This document shows, one piece after another, positions 15,512 to 23,735 of a stretch of DNA of 25,486 bases. Each line of letters opens with the position of its first letter. Position 1 is the stretch's first letter. Origin of the DNA: Perlabentimonas sp034006965 (lineage in GTDB: Bacteria > Bacteroidota > Bacteroidia > Bacteroidales > Tenuifilaceae); assembly GCA_034006965.1 (NCBI GenBank), contig JAVERU010000036.1:1-25486 (forward strand), in the 5' to 3' direction. The notes below the pieces were generated by a model, which had not been told where the DNA came from, did not search any database, and saw only the letters and a list, made by a program, of their open reading frames with translations. Made by a program: the position numbers and the translations under genes.

Positions 15512-16705
15512 CTAGTGCCTGTAGCAAGCTGTTTCCTCGAATATATGTGTAAGTATATCCTCATCAACTTGCGATAGCTCTAACCCCCTTCTACCCAAAA
15601 CAATTTTGGCGGTTTCAAAAGCTTTTGATGTTTTGTATGTTGAAAAGCCTTGGGCACCACCCCATGAGAAGCTGGGGATGAAGTTGCGTGGAAACCCATC
15701 GCCAAAAATGTTGGCGCTTACCCCAACCACAGTGCCTGTGTTAAACATGGTGTTGATACCACACTTGCTGTGATCGCCCATGATTAGGCCGCAGAACTGA
15801 AGGCCGGTGTCAACAAATCCTCTTTTTGAATAGTTCCAAAGCTTTACGCTGGCGTAGTTGTTCTTTAGGTTCGATGTGTTGGTGTCGGCGCCCAGGTTGC
15901 ACCATTCGCCTATTACTGAGTTGCCAATAAAACCATCGTGAGCTTTGTTTGAGAACCCCAATATTACACAGTTATTAACCTCGCCACCTACTTTGGAGTG
16001 TGGCCCAATGGTGGTTGGCCCGTAAATTTTTGCGCCGAGTTTTAGGGTGGAGTGGTCGCAAAGCGCAAATGGGCCCCTAACCAACGAACCCTCCATAACC
16101 TCCGCTTCTTTGCCAATGTAAATGGGGCCGTTGCTGGCGTTAAGCACGCTGCACTCCACTGCTGCACCCTCCTCGATAAATATCCTCTCTGAATTTATTG
16201 CCTTGTTGCTGCTAGAGATTGGTGACGATTTGCGCCCAGCCGTTATCAATTCATAATCAGCCTCAATTGCCTCTCCGTTAAGCCTAAATATGTCCCAAGG
16301 ATTTCTCACCTCAAGGTAAGTGCAATCCGTATATTTTATAGCCGAATAGTTGTTTTTATCCAGATATGATTTGCCTTGGGGCAATGCTGGCAAAATGGCA
16401 GCAATTAAGCAGGTTTTGTCAAAAATTGCTTCGCCCGATTTTAGGGCCACAATCTCGCTTAACAACGATCTGCTTGGCAGGATGCCTCCGTTGATGAGGA
16501 GCGTTTCACCATTTGATTGGGGTAGTGGAAATTTTTTGCTTAAGTACTCGGGGCAGTGGAAGTGACATTTTGCACCAAGCAGCTTTTCCCATTTCTCGGC
16601 AATGGTTAGTATACCCACCCTGAGCTTTGCAACAGGTCTGGTAAAGGTAAGGGGTAGCAGATTCTCCCTGCGTTCATCATCAAAAAGGATAACGGGTTTG
16701 TTCAT
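15512..16705 (-). CDS. GlmU-like sugar nucleotidyltransferase / LbH acyltransferase
   Basis: The 397-residue protein belongs, by pattern, to the GlmU-related family of Bacteroidota. The N-terminal half (about 1-165) starts MNKPVILFDDERRENLLPLT, with the FDDxxRxxLLPLTFTRP motif, and lacks the canonical GxGTRM pyrophosphorylase loop. The second half (about 170-350) is a left-handed beta helix with hexapeptide repeats (IYIGKEAEV, ATIGPHSKVGGEV-type, SVIGEWCNLGADTNTSNLKN). These proteins are annotated as UDP-GlcNAc pyrophosphorylase/GlcN-1-P acetyltransferase homologues, which would feed cell-wall and LPS precursor synthesis, but the true substrate is unproven. It is separated from the upstream rpmE gene by a terminator. 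A possible -7 box, TATTTTTG, lies at 16762-16755. Confidence 0.85.
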   Translation of the reverse strand: MNKPVILFDDERRENLLPLTFTRPVAKLRVGILTIAEKWEKLLGAKCHFHCPEYLSKKFPLPQSNGETLLINGGILPSRSLLSEIVALKSGEAIFDKTCLIAAILPALPQGKSYLDKNNYSAIKYTDCTYLEVRNPWDIFRLNGEAIEADYELITAGRKSSPISSSNKAINSERIFIEEGAAVECSVLNASNGPIYIGKEAEVMEGSLVRGPFALCDHSTLKLGAKIYGPTTIGPHSKVGGEVNNCVILGFSNKAHDGFIGNSVIGEWCNLGADTNTSNLKNNYASVKLWNYSKRGFVDTGLQFCGLIMGDHSKCGINTMFNTGTVVGVSANIFGDGFPRNFIPSFSWGGAQGFSTYKTSKAFETAKIVLGRRGLELSQVDEDILTHIFEETACYRH

Positions 16706-16767
16706 TGTAGTTCGATTTGTCGATTATGTAAAGCGAGATGGCTTGAATACACTCCAAAAATACAAAT

Positions 16768-16796
16768 AAAAAAGGAACAACCTTTGGTTGCTCCTT
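16768..16796 (-). terminator. Intrinsic terminator of rpmE
   Basis: On the minus strand GGAGCAACC (16794-16786), a three-base loop and GGTTGTTCC (16782-16774) form a 9-bp stem with one G-U pair, extended by AA/TT, followed by a T-run. Confidence 0.85.
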
Positions 16797-16843
16797 CTAT
16801 TGGCATTTAATGATGTTGTTACTACTTAGCTGAAGTACAATGG

Positions 16844-17107
16844 CTAGTTGCTTTTCTTGTCAAGATGCTTCTTGTACTTGGTCATGAACTTGTCAACGCG
16901 ACCAGCGGTGTCAACCAGCTTCATCTTACCGGTGTAGAATGGGTGAGAAGTGTTCGAAATCTCAACCTTAACCAGTGGGTACTCCACGCCATCCACCTCG
17001 ATGGTCTCTTTTGTGTTCACAGTCGATTTGGTGATGAAAACATGCTCGTTCGACATGTCCTTGAACGCCACCAGTCGATAATTCGTTGGATGAATGTCCT
17101 TTTTCAT
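16844..17107 (-). CDS. rpmE2: 50S ribosomal protein L31 type B
   Basis: This is a component of the large ribosomal subunit at the intersubunit bridge. The 87-residue protein shows the type B pattern: MKKDIHPTNYRLVAFKDMSN, TIEVDGVEYPLVKVEISNTS, HPFYTGKMKLVDTAGRVDKF and a basic tail. It contains no cysteine, so it is the zinc-independent (C-minus) form. The gene is a single-gene unit: a full-consensus promoter lies at 17162-17192 and a terminator at 16768-16796. Confidence 0.97.
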   Translation of the reverse strand: MKKDIHPTNYRLVAFKDMSNEHVFITKSTVNTKETIEVDGVEYPLVKVEISNTSHPFYTGKMKLVDTAGRVDKFMTKYKKHLDKKSN

Positions 17108-17161
17108 TTTAAAGTAGATTTATCTTTTAAAAAACTCTTTCCCAGCTAAAATTTAGGCCTG

Positions 17162-17192
17162 CAAAGTTATTAACTCAAACGATAATAACAAA
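17162..17192 (-). promoter_or_regulatory. Promoter of rpmE2
   Basis: On the minus strand TTTG (17192-17189), 19 bp, then TAACTTTG (17169-17162) gives an exact TTTG-N19-TAnnTTTG match. The leader to the ATG at 17107 is about 50 nt, long enough for a regulatory structure, though none is obvious. Confidence 0.75.
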
Positions 17193-17250
17193 ATAACCAT
17201 CGAGTTTTTTAAAAAAGATTTTTTGGGGCATTACAAAATCATTGTGTTAT

Positions 17251-17994
17251 CTAATTCCTGCGGGCAAATTTGGTTAGCAATCGGAGGAACTCAACGTATA
17301 GCCATATAAGGGTAACCATAAGGCCAAAGGCACCATACCATTCCATGTGCTTTGCAGCCCCCTGAGCAGCCCCTCGCTCAATAAAATCGAAGTCGAGGGT
17401 TAGGTTTAGCGCAGCAATCCCAATTACCACCAGGCTAATGATAATGCTAAAGATCCCGCCATCATGGATATACCCCATGTTAACCCCGAATAAACCCATG
17501 ATGAATGAGATGAAGTACATCAGGGCAACTGCACCGGTTGCGGCGAATACTCCCATCCTGAATTTGGCTGTTACCTCAATGGTTCCGCTTCGGTAAAGCA
17601 ATAGCATCAGGAAGAACGTGGCAAAAGTTAACCCAACGGCCTGGGTAATAATTCCCAGCCCGTACTGCTCTGCCATAACGGCGGAGAGGCCACCTAACAG
17701 CAATCCCTGCAGAACCGAATAAATGGGTGCAGTTATGTGTGCGCTCCGAGGGGAGAACGCCGTTACTATTGCCACAATAAAGCCGCCAATTCCACCAACC
17801 ATCATCCATGTCATAACGGAGGTTGAACCTATGGCTGCTAACCGCCAGGTGTAAACTGCGCCAAGCACAACTAGAGCCAGCATAGCTAGGGTTTTGTACT
17901 TTGTGCCCTCAATGGTCATCACTTCCGAGGAGGTGGTCGCTCTTTGCTTTGCAAATATTTGCTCACTAAGAGCAGGGTTTGATGATCTGATCAT
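17251..17994 (-). CDS. Bax inhibitor-1 / YccA family membrane protein
   Basis: The 247-residue protein has a soluble N-terminus of about 35 residues (MIRSSNPALSEQIF) and seven hydrophobic segments. It contains MTIEGTKYKTLAMLALV, the SPRSAHITAPIYSVLQGLLLGGLS region and the FDFIERGAAQGAAKHMEWYG loop followed by the last helix with a charged end (LRLLTKFARRN). This is the pattern of the YccA/BI-1 (TMBIM) group with the conserved N-terminal NP motif. Family members are pH-sensitive calcium leak channels or modulators of FtsH in E. coli; which applies here is unknown. A TAATTTTG box lies at 18031-18024, without a matching -33. It is transcribed alone. Confidence 0.9.
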   Translation of the reverse strand: MIRSSNPALSEQIFAKQRATTSSEVMTIEGTKYKTLAMLALVVLGAVYTWRLAAIGSTSVMTWMMVGGIGGFIVAIVTAFSPRSAHITAPIYSVLQGLLLGGLSAVMAEQYGLGIITQAVGLTFATFFLMLLLYRSGTIEVTAKFRMGVFAATGAVALMYFISFIMGLFGVNMGYIHDGGIFSIIISLVVIGIAALNLTLDFDFIERGAAQGAAKHMEWYGAFGLMVTLIWLYVEFLRLLTKFARRN

Positions 17995-18112
17995 TTCTAG
18001 AAGATTTTTTGTTAAATTCGCTCCAAAATTATCAATTCCTGTACCATTACCCTTGTGTATGACAATTTGCGGGGTTAAATATGGTTAAATTGAACCGATA
18101 TTAAAAACGTGT

Positions 18113-18514
18113 ATGATCGAACGGGATTACATAATGCGTATACTGAAGCAGTTTTTTGATATGCTTCAAAAGCTGATCAACAACATCGATACATCAAAGG
18201 AAGAAACTCTAGAGTTGGAGCTGAACGGTTTATGCCTAAAATTTTTAGGTAATAGTATCGAGTTTTATAGCGATATTGAAGACCACAACATAATAGATTC
18301 GCTGGGGCAGGGGTCTCCGAGCGAAGTGCAAGCACGAGCAACGATGCTTTCGGAGTTATTGTACCATAGGGTTATAGGTTTGGATGATGAGTTGGAGAGG
18401 ACTCGTTTGGCCAAAAACGTACTCACCTTGCTAAACTATATCGATGAGCATAGCAACACCTATTCCTTTGAGCGCTTGTCTAGAATTTCACAAATGGAGA
18501 CGATGTTGCTTTAG
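18113..18514 (+). CDS. Small unknown protein, DUF6483-like N-terminus
   Basis: The 133-residue protein is acidic and predicted mainly helical, with no signal peptide or membrane segment. It starts MIERDYIMRILKQFFDMLQKLI, which recalls the DUF6483 family (IxxDYIxRxIxQ start); that comparison is from memory and tentative. The C-terminal half (ATMLSELLYHRVIGLDDELE and TRLAKNVLTLLNYIDEHSNT) looks like two helical hairpins similar to a TPR. The start could also be the ATG at 18134 (MRILKQ). The function is unknown. The TAG stop abuts the stop of the convergent AlkD-like gene. Confidence 0.7.
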   Translation: MIERDYIMRILKQFFDMLQKLINNIDTSKEETLELELNGLCLKFLGNSIEFYSDIEDHNIIDSLGQGSPSEVQARATMLSELLYHRVIGLDDELERTRLAKNVLTLLNYIDEHSNTYSFERLSRISQMETMLL

Positions 18515-19177
18515 CTATACTTCGTCAAACTCGAATAATAGCTGATTGCCAATCCACGCTCTATGCTCATCATCGGCACTTGCCAACTCCTTGGCATATT
18601 CAACAACCCTGTTCTTAAAATTGTCGTTTCTCTGGGCTATTTGTCGTAATGTAAATTCGATATTGTTCTTGTTGTTTGCAATTGACCTATCGCCTAAGCC
18701 ATCAATTATATCAAGGTAGGGCTCAAAAACAACATCCTTTATGTTCGGATTACTGGCGCTTCGAGCAGCAACTATAAGCCCGGCTTTCTGAAGCAGCTCA
18801 TCGTTGCTCAAGCACCACTCTATGCTTCGCGAAAGGGCGCAGTCGGTTTTCCATAAGAGATTTGAACAAACCTGCTCAACAATTTCTACGTTGGTAAACT
18901 TCTGAGCCCAGGTGTCAATCTGCTCGCCCTTTACCTGCTCAGGGTCGTCTATTAAGGAGGCAATAATCATGCACTCCCTTACGTCCTGCTCGTATAAGCT
19001 AAGGGCCAGTTCGTGATTCCCTTTGTAATCTTCAGCAATCTCTTTGAGCGCTGCAATCGAAACTCCGTAATTCACCTTGTAGTCGATACCCCATGCCCCA
19101 AGGCTGGCTGCCCTAGGGCCATTGGCAAATACCTTAACCTTGGATAAAATTTCCCACACAAGTTCTAGTTGTCCCAT
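18515..19177 (-). CDS. DNA alkylation repair (AlkD-like, HEAT-repeat) protein
   Basis: The 220-residue protein is all helical. It has the AlkD-family layout: a start with LELVWEILSKVKVFANG, then GVSIAALKEIAEDYKGNHEL with ALSLYEQDVRECMIIASLI, WAQKFTNVEIVEQVCSNLLW and RSIEWCLSNDELLQKAGLIV. In AlkD the helical repeats hold alkylated bases for glycosylase excision without base flipping. Several Bacteroidota homologues are divergent, so activity on DNA is an inference. The start is set at ATG 19177-19175; a TTG two codons upstream is also open. The stop abuts that of the gene at 18113 as TAGCTA. It is divergent from tRNA-His, 161 bp away. Confidence 0.8.
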   Translation of the reverse strand: MGQLELVWEILSKVKVFANGPRAASLGAWGIDYKVNYGVSIAALKEIAEDYKGNHELALSLYEQDVRECMIIASLIDDPEQVKGEQIDTWAQKFTNVEIVEQVCSNLLWKTDCALSRSIEWCLSNDELLQKAGLIVAARSASNPNIKDVVFEPYLDIIDGLGDRSIANNKNNIEFTLRQIAQRNDNFKNRVVEYAKELASADDEHRAWIGNQLLFEFDEV

Positions 19178-19296
19178 CGCCAATTATTTTTTGTGTAAAG
19201 TTAGTGGCTTTAATCACTGGTAATGCTAAGTACACAATAAAAAGTTGAGGGTTTTCTCTCTCGAAACAATTTACATAAAAAAACTTTGCGAGTGTA

Positions 19297-19326
19297 TTGT
19301 TCTGTTAACTTTTATTTCTAAATTTG
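19297..19326 (+). promoter_or_regulatory. Promoter of tRNA-His
   Basis: TTG at 19297-19299, 19 bp and TAAATTTG at 19319-19326 match the Bacteroidota promoter exactly; the mature tRNA begins 13 bp later. Confidence 0.8.
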
Positions 19327-19338
19327 CATCCGCAAAAC

Positions 19339-19413
19339 GGTGGATGTAGCTCAGTAGGTTAGAGCGTCGGATTGTGGTTCCGAAGGTCGCCGGTTCGAGC
19401 CCGGTCTTCCACC
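19339..19413 (+). tRNA. tRNA-His (anticodon GTG)
   Basis: The cloverleaf is complete: acceptor GTGGATG pairs with CTTCCAC (one T-T mismatch), D-stem GCTC/GAGC, anticodon stem TCGGA/TCCGA with loop TTGTGGT, and T-arm GCCGG-TTCGAGC-CCGGT. The anticodon GTG is at 19373-19375. The extra G at 19339 (G-1) opposite discriminator C at 19413 is the identity element of tRNA-His. CCA is not encoded. Confidence 0.97.
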
Positions 19414-19414
19414 C

Positions 19415-19453
19415 AAATGGGAATTTCAAATGATTTTGAAGTTCCCATTTTTT
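19415..19453 (+). terminator. Intrinsic terminator of tRNA-His
   Basis: AAATGGGAATTTCAAA (from 19415) and TTTTGAAGTTCCCATTT (to 19450) form a stem of about 16 bp with one G-U pair and a short loop, followed by T residues. From here to 19713 the DNA is AT-rich and, apart from a weak promoter-like site, I see nothing in it. Confidence 0.85.
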
Positions 19454-19654
19454 AATTTAATAGTACGAAAGAAAGGTGTTTGGGGTGTTGCGCTTGTGGC
19501 TATTTACTTGAAAACTATGCTTCTCTTCAAATTGTGGTTAGCTAGCAGATGTACAGGCAAGGATTGGATTAAATTATATATCCGATAAAGTGTTGGTATG
19601 TAGGGTTATGCATTATAGGATAAGGGTGTTTTTTAAAAAAAAATGATTTTAGTA

Positions 19655-19683
19655 TTGAGAAATATTTATTTTAAGCTATCTTG
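19655..19683 (+). promoter_or_regulatory. Weak candidate promoter before the 77-codon gene
   Basis: TTG at 19655-19657, 19 bp, then TATCTTG resembles the -33/-7 pair but the -7 box lacks one T. The ATG at 19714 follows after about 30 bp. Confidence 0.25.
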
Positions 19684-19713
19684 TGGTTAATTTAGGAAAG
19701 GAATTTTGTATAA

Positions 19714-19947
19714 ATGAAAGACGCCAAAACCATACTTAGCTTCATTGGTGATAAGCATATGGCTGATCATCCAAACTACTTCTATAAGCAGGTGGTGTAT
19801 TTTTCTGGGAGGATATTTGCTCAGAGGGTATCTCCTTTTCTTAGCCTTTCCGATATATTTGTAGATCAGATAGACATTAAACTTGTCGAGGAGCAGTCGA
19901 ACGAGAAATCTGCTAAATCAAAGGCCTGCTTCTTTTTTAAAAACTAA
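19714..19947 (+). CDS. Possible small protein of 77 residues, unknown
   Basis: The ORF begins MKDAKTILSFIGDKHMADHP, has a central segment KQVVYFSGRIFAQRVSPFLS and ends KSKACFFFKN. It is not antisense to a gene, has a weak promoter-like sequence upstream and AGGAAAGG about 17 bp before the ATG, and stops 10 bp before the convergent response regulator gene. No domain, signal peptide or membrane segment is evident. It may be a real lineage-specific gene or chance. Confidence 0.45.
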   Translation: MKDAKTILSFIGDKHMADHPNYFYKQVVYFSGRIFAQRVSPFLSLSDIFVDQIDIKLVEEQSNEKSAKSKACFFFKN

Positions 19948-19957
19948 TTTTCCCGCT

Positions 19958-21124
19958 TTACTTAATGATTGGTTGAGCGAACGATTCCACATCGTTGGCC
20001 GTAATCTCCTTTTCGCACAGAATTATTAATCGCTCAATTACATTTCTAAACTCCCGCACATTGCCTGTCCACGTGAAGTTCTGGAGGGCCGAAATGGCAT
20101 CCTTGGTTATCTTCTTAGGCGGCATTCCGTACTCTTCGCAAATAAGCTTGATGAAATGCTCTGTTAGCATAGGTATATCATCAAGCCGCTCGCTGAGCGA
20201 GGGTACCTGAATAATAATTACGCTTAGCCTGTGGTAAAGGTCTTCGCGGAAGCTACCTGCATCAATCTCTTTCTGCAAGTTTTTGTTAGTAGCGGCAATT
20301 ATTCTAACGTTTACATTAATATCCTTGTCGCTACCCACACGGGTTATCTTGTTCTCCTGAAGCGCACGAAGCACTTTTGCCTGGGCGCTAAGGCTCATAT
20401 CGCCAATCTCATCCAGAAAGAGCGTGCCTCCATCGGCCTGCTCAAATTTTCCTTTCCGTTGCTTGATGGCAGAGGTGAAGGCTCCTTTCTCGTGGCCAAA
20501 CAGCTCGCTCTCAATTAGCTCGCTGGGTATGGCAGCGCAGTTCACCTCAACAAAGGGCATGTCGGCCCTGCTACTCTTTTCATGGAGCCAACGTGCAACC
20601 AATTCTTTTCCTGTTCCGTTGGAGCCGGTGATCAGAACGCGGGCATCGGTGGGCGCAACCCGGGCAATAATTTCTTTTACCTTTTCGATTGCGGGTGAGC
20701 TACCAACTATATCAAAAGTTTTTGAAACTTTCTTTTTTAGAACCTTGGTCTCCTTGATTAGAGTGGTTTTATCGGTGGCGTTTCTAATGGTTATTAGGAT
20801 GCGGTTGAGGTCAAGCGGTTTCTCTATAAAGTCGAAGGCGCCCTTCTTTATGGCTTCTACGGCGGTGTCGATATTGCCATGCCCAGATATCATTATTACA
20901 GGAGTTTCAGCAGCAATTTCCTGCATTTTGTCAAGCACCTCTATACCGTCCATCTGTGGCATTTTTATATCGCATAGCACCACATCGAAGCTTCCCTTTT
21001 GAAAGAGTTCCAAACCGGTTTCACCATCTTCGGCCACCTCTACCTCATGCTTTTCAAACTCCAGGATTTCTTTCAGCGAGTTGCGAATGGCACGCTCGTC
21101 GTCAATAACCAATATTTTTGACAT
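19958..21124 (-). CDS. Sigma-54-type response regulator without DNA-binding domain
   Basis: With ATG at 21124 the product has 388 residues. The receiver domain (1-120) has the acidic pocket DDE (8-10), phospho-acceptor Asp52 (LCDIKMP) and Lys102 (EKPL). The AAA+ domain has Walker A GSNGTGKE (167-174), a GAFTSA loop (214-219) in place of GAFTGA, and Walker B GTLFLDEIG (233-241); the arginine-containing lid NVREFRNVIERL follows. The protein ends at FAQPIIK, where NtrC-type regulators carry a Fis-type helix-turn-helix, so it has no DNA-binding domain of its own. The HTH-less form appears widespread in Bacteroidota. It would activate sigma-54 RNA polymerase from solution or have another role. No kinase gene adjoins it. 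A 33-residue upstream extension is open but unlike the family. A TATATTTG box lies at 21173-21166. Confidence 0.93.
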   Translation of the reverse strand: MSKILVIDDERAIRNSLKEILEFEKHEVEVAEDGETGLELFQKGSFDVVLCDIKMPQMDGIEVLDKMQEIAAETPVIMISGHGNIDTAVEAIKKGAFDFIEKPLDLNRILITIRNATDKTTLIKETKVLKKKVSKTFDIVGSSPAIEKVKEIIARVAPTDARVLITGSNGTGKELVARWLHEKSSRADMPFVEVNCAAIPSELIESELFGHEKGAFTSAIKQRKGKFEQADGGTLFLDEIGDMSLSAQAKVLRALQENKITRVGSDKDINVNVRIIAATNKNLQKEIDAGSFREDLYHRLSVIIIQVPSLSERLDDIPMLTEHFIKLICEEYGMPPKKITKDAISALQNFTWTGNVREFRNVIERLIILCEKEITANDVESFAQPIIK

Positions 21125-21243
21125 ATAATTACTTTTGTCGATTGCTAGTTGATTTGTAATGGCTACAAATATAACAATCCGAATCTTAAAATAGATTGGG
21201 TTTGAATAACTTTTCCGTTCCAAGGGTTTGAGCTGCCTACTGG

Positions 21244-23571
21244 CTAGGCTGTTCGTAGCTTGGCAAATTTCAGCAGTAGGTTTTTAACACCTGCAGCCCT
21301 AAACTCCACGGTAGCTTTACGGTTTTGCCCATCGCCCTCGATGCTGGTTACTTTTCCAGGCCCAAACCGATCGTGGAGCACGCTCATTCCAACCTGAATA
21401 TCATCGGGGTTGATGTAGTTGCCATCACCAGAGCTGTGGCTTGGTGATGTGGTAACTTGTTCGACTCTTTTTAGCTTGCGGCGGGGTTGTTGCTCGGTTT
21501 TGCTTTGTGCAGGCCGGCTAAACGATGATGGATTGTTGCGCATGGTATGCCTTGCCTCCTGGCCATACCCAAAAGTGGAGTCCTTGAATCCTGGCTCGTC
21601 AGCTTCATCATTCGTTTCAACAAATTCAGCGTCGATTTCTGCAATAAACCGACTGGGAATGCTAGAGGTAAGGTTTCCCCACTTGTAGCGAACCTGAGCA
21701 TGCGAGATGGTTGCCTGCTTGGCAGCTCTGGTAAGTGCCACGTAAAAAAGCCTGCGCTCCTCCTCCAAATCCTCAAGCGAACCGGTTGACATTTTTGAGG
21801 GGAATAGCTCCTCCTCAACCCCAGCTAGGAAAACGTAATCGAATTCCAACCCTTTTGCAGAGTGGATAGTCATAATCGATACCTTATTCCTGTCCTCTGG
21901 TTTATCATTATCGGCATCGGTTAGCAACGAAACATTCTCAAGGTAATCGGCCAGGGTGGTGACCTCTGCAATGCCCTCTTCCTTTTGAGCATCGCTAAGC
22001 TCTTTGATACTGTTGAGCAGCTCCTCGATGTTTTGCAAACGGGTAATCCCCTCAATGGATCCATCGGCCTTAAACTCCTTCATGAGCCCAGCGTTCATCA
22101 CAATGGTTTGTGCAGCCTCGTAAGCTTCGGCGGTGTAGGCAATGGTTCCCATTTGCTTAATCAGGTTGTAAAATTGCATAACCTTGCCTGCAGCGGCAGG
22201 CTTAAGCCCAGGATTGTGCTCGTTTAGCTTCTCAATGGTTACCCATATGCTTTGGTTGTACTCATTCGCTGCTGCTTCGAGCCGTTCCATAGTGGTTGCG
22301 CCTATGCCCCGGGTGGGGAAGTTGATAATGCGCTTCAACGCCTCGTCGTCGTTAGGATTTACAGTAAGCCTAAAGTAGGCAATGGTGTCTTTTATCTCCT
22401 TACGCTGGTAAAACGACAAGCTGCCGTAAACCCTGTATGGGATATTACGCTTGCGGAGCGACTCCTCAAAAAGCCTCGACTGGGCATTGGTTCTGTAGAG
22501 TATTGCAATATCCTTAAAGTTGATATGATCGCGTTGGATTAGCTCCGCTATGGCCGATGCCACCATGAAGCTCTCCTCCTGATCGGTGTAAGCTTTTATG
22601 ATTTTGATCTTTTCCCCCTCGGCATTTGCCGAGAATGAGGCTTTTTGTAGCTGTCGCTTGTTCTTTGCAATTACGCTGTTGGCAGCGTTTACAATGGTTT
22701 GGGTTGAGCGGTAGTTCTGCTCCAGCTTAAAGAGCTTGTACTCGGGGTAATCGTTCCGGAAGTTTAGTATGTTTTCAATTTTTGCCCCGCGGAACGAGTA
22801 TATGCTCTGGGCATCGTCGCCCACTACGCAAACATTTTTATGCGATGCAGCCAACTTCTTTACAATTAAATATTGGCTATAGTTCGTATCCTGATACTCA
22901 TCAACAAGAATGTACTGGAACTTTGCCTGATACTTGGCCAGCACATCGGGGAAATCGCGGAATAGCACGTTGGTGTTAAGTAGCAAATCGTCAAAATCCA
23001 TAGCCGACGCCTTGTAGCAACGCTGGGCGTACATAGCGTAAATTTTCGCTATTTCGGGCTTTCGGGCTTTCCTATCGTATGCCACCAGCTGCGTGTTGGC
23101 TGCGTAGGCCTGGGGGGTAATTAGGTTGTTTTTTGCCGATGATATTCGCCCGAGCACCTCGTTAACCTTATAGGTTTGGGTGTCGAGTTTTAGCTCCTTT
23201 ACTATTGATGATATAAGGCTTTTGGAGTCGGCTGTGTCGTAAATGGTGAATGAGTTTACATACCCTAGCTTGTTGGCCTCGGCGCGCAGAATGCGCATGA
23301 ACATGGAGTGGAATGTGCCCATCCATAGCTGCTTGGCGGTACTCTCGCCAACCACGCTGGCAATCCTGTCCTTCATCTCGCGGGCAGCCTTGTTGGTAAA
23401 CGTAAGGGATAGGATGCTCCATGGAGCAACCCCTTGCTTTAGCAGATGAGCAATTCGATAGGTGAGCACTCGGGTTTTCCCCGATCCCGCACCAGCAATT
23501 ATGAGCGCAGGGCCGTTGTAAGTGGTAACAGCTTCGCGTTGTACGTCGCTAAGTTCGTTGAGATATTGCAC
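21244..23571 (-). CDS. ATP-dependent DNA helicase of the PcrA/UvrD type
   Basis: This SF1A helicase unwinds DNA 3' to 5' in repair and in removing proteins from DNA. The 775 residues include the Q-motif region (LSDVQREAV), Walker A GAGSGKT (27-33), motif Ia (LTFTNKAAREM), Walker B VDEYQD (223-228), motif III (VVGDDAQSIYSFRGA), motif IV (LEQNYRST), motif V (VSIMTIHSAKGLEFDYV) and motif VI (EERRLFYVALTRA). The tail ends with VGMSVLHDRFGPGKVTSIEG, the Tudor-like domain that contacts RNA polymerase in PcrA. The start is GTG at 23571; it gives the usual QYLNELSDVQREAV N-terminus. A TAACTTTG box lies at 23614-23607. It is separated from the upstream lipoprotein gene by a terminator and is 119 bp upstream of the response regulator start. 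Confidence 0.96.
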   Translation of the reverse strand: MQYLNELSDVQREAVTTYNGPALIIAGAGSGKTRVLTYRIAHLLKQGVAPWSILSLTFTNKAAREMKDRIASVVGESTAKQLWMGTFHSMFMRILRAEANKLGYVNSFTIYDTADSKSLISSIVKELKLDTQTYKVNEVLGRISSAKNNLITPQAYAANTQLVAYDRKARKPEIAKIYAMYAQRCYKASAMDFDDLLLNTNVLFRDFPDVLAKYQAKFQYILVDEYQDTNYSQYLIVKKLAASHKNVCVVGDDAQSIYSFRGAKIENILNFRNDYPEYKLFKLEQNYRSTQTIVNAANSVIAKNKRQLQKASFSANAEGEKIKIIKAYTDQEESFMVASAIAELIQRDHINFKDIAILYRTNAQSRLFEESLRKRNIPYRVYGSLSFYQRKEIKDTIAYFRLTVNPNDDEALKRIINFPTRGIGATTMERLEAAANEYNQSIWVTIEKLNEHNPGLKPAAAGKVMQFYNLIKQMGTIAYTAEAYEAAQTIVMNAGLMKEFKADGSIEGITRLQNIEELLNSIKELSDAQKEEGIAEVTTLADYLENVSLLTDADNDKPEDRNKVSIMTIHSAKGLEFDYVFLAGVEEELFPSKMSTGSLEDLEEERRLFYVALTRAAKQATISHAQVRYKWGNLTSSIPSRFIAEIDAEFVETNDEADEPGFKDSTFGYGQEARHTMRNNPSSFSRPAQSKTEQQPRRKLKRVEQVTTSPSHSSGDGNYINPDDIQVGMSVLHDRFGPGKVTSIEGDGQNRKATVEFRAAGVKNLLLKFAKLRTA

Positions 23572-23606
23572 GGTTTGTAAATGTCTTTTTTGTTGATAAT
23601 TGAGTG

Positions 23607-23614
23607 CAAAGTTA
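23607..23614 (-). promoter_or_regulatory. Candidate -7 box of the helicase gene
   Basis: TAACTTTG on the minus strand fits TAnnTTTG about 36 bp before the GTG start and is the same as the rpmE2 box. No TTG is seen 19 bp upstream, so the match is partial. Confidence 0.4.
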
Positions 23615-23666
23615 CTCTCATATGGTTAATTAGGAAAGGGGATTGTGTGATTGTGGATAACTTTTT

Positions 23667-23704
23667 AAAAAAACAACGAAGCCATCCCACAGGATGGCTT
23701 CGTT
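23667..23704 (-). terminator. Strong intrinsic terminator of the DsbA-like/lipoprotein operon
   Basis: AACGAAGCCATCC at 23704-23692 (minus strand) pairs perfectly with GGATGGCTTCGTT at 23687-23675 around a four-base loop, followed by a long T-run. It closes the minus-strand unit ending at 23736 before the helicase gene. Confidence 0.92.
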
Positions 23705-23735
23705 TAAAGGGATTAATGCTCTTAAATTCGAATGC

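Noticed and set aside
17209..17226. TTTTTTAAAAAAGATTTTTT as a terminator of the BI-1-like gene
   Set aside because: The stem is A/T only with no loop and does not form a stable hairpin.
21125..21223. 33-residue N-terminal extension of the response regulator
   Set aside because: Receiver domains start with MSKILVIDDE as at 21124; the extension covers a probable promoter box.
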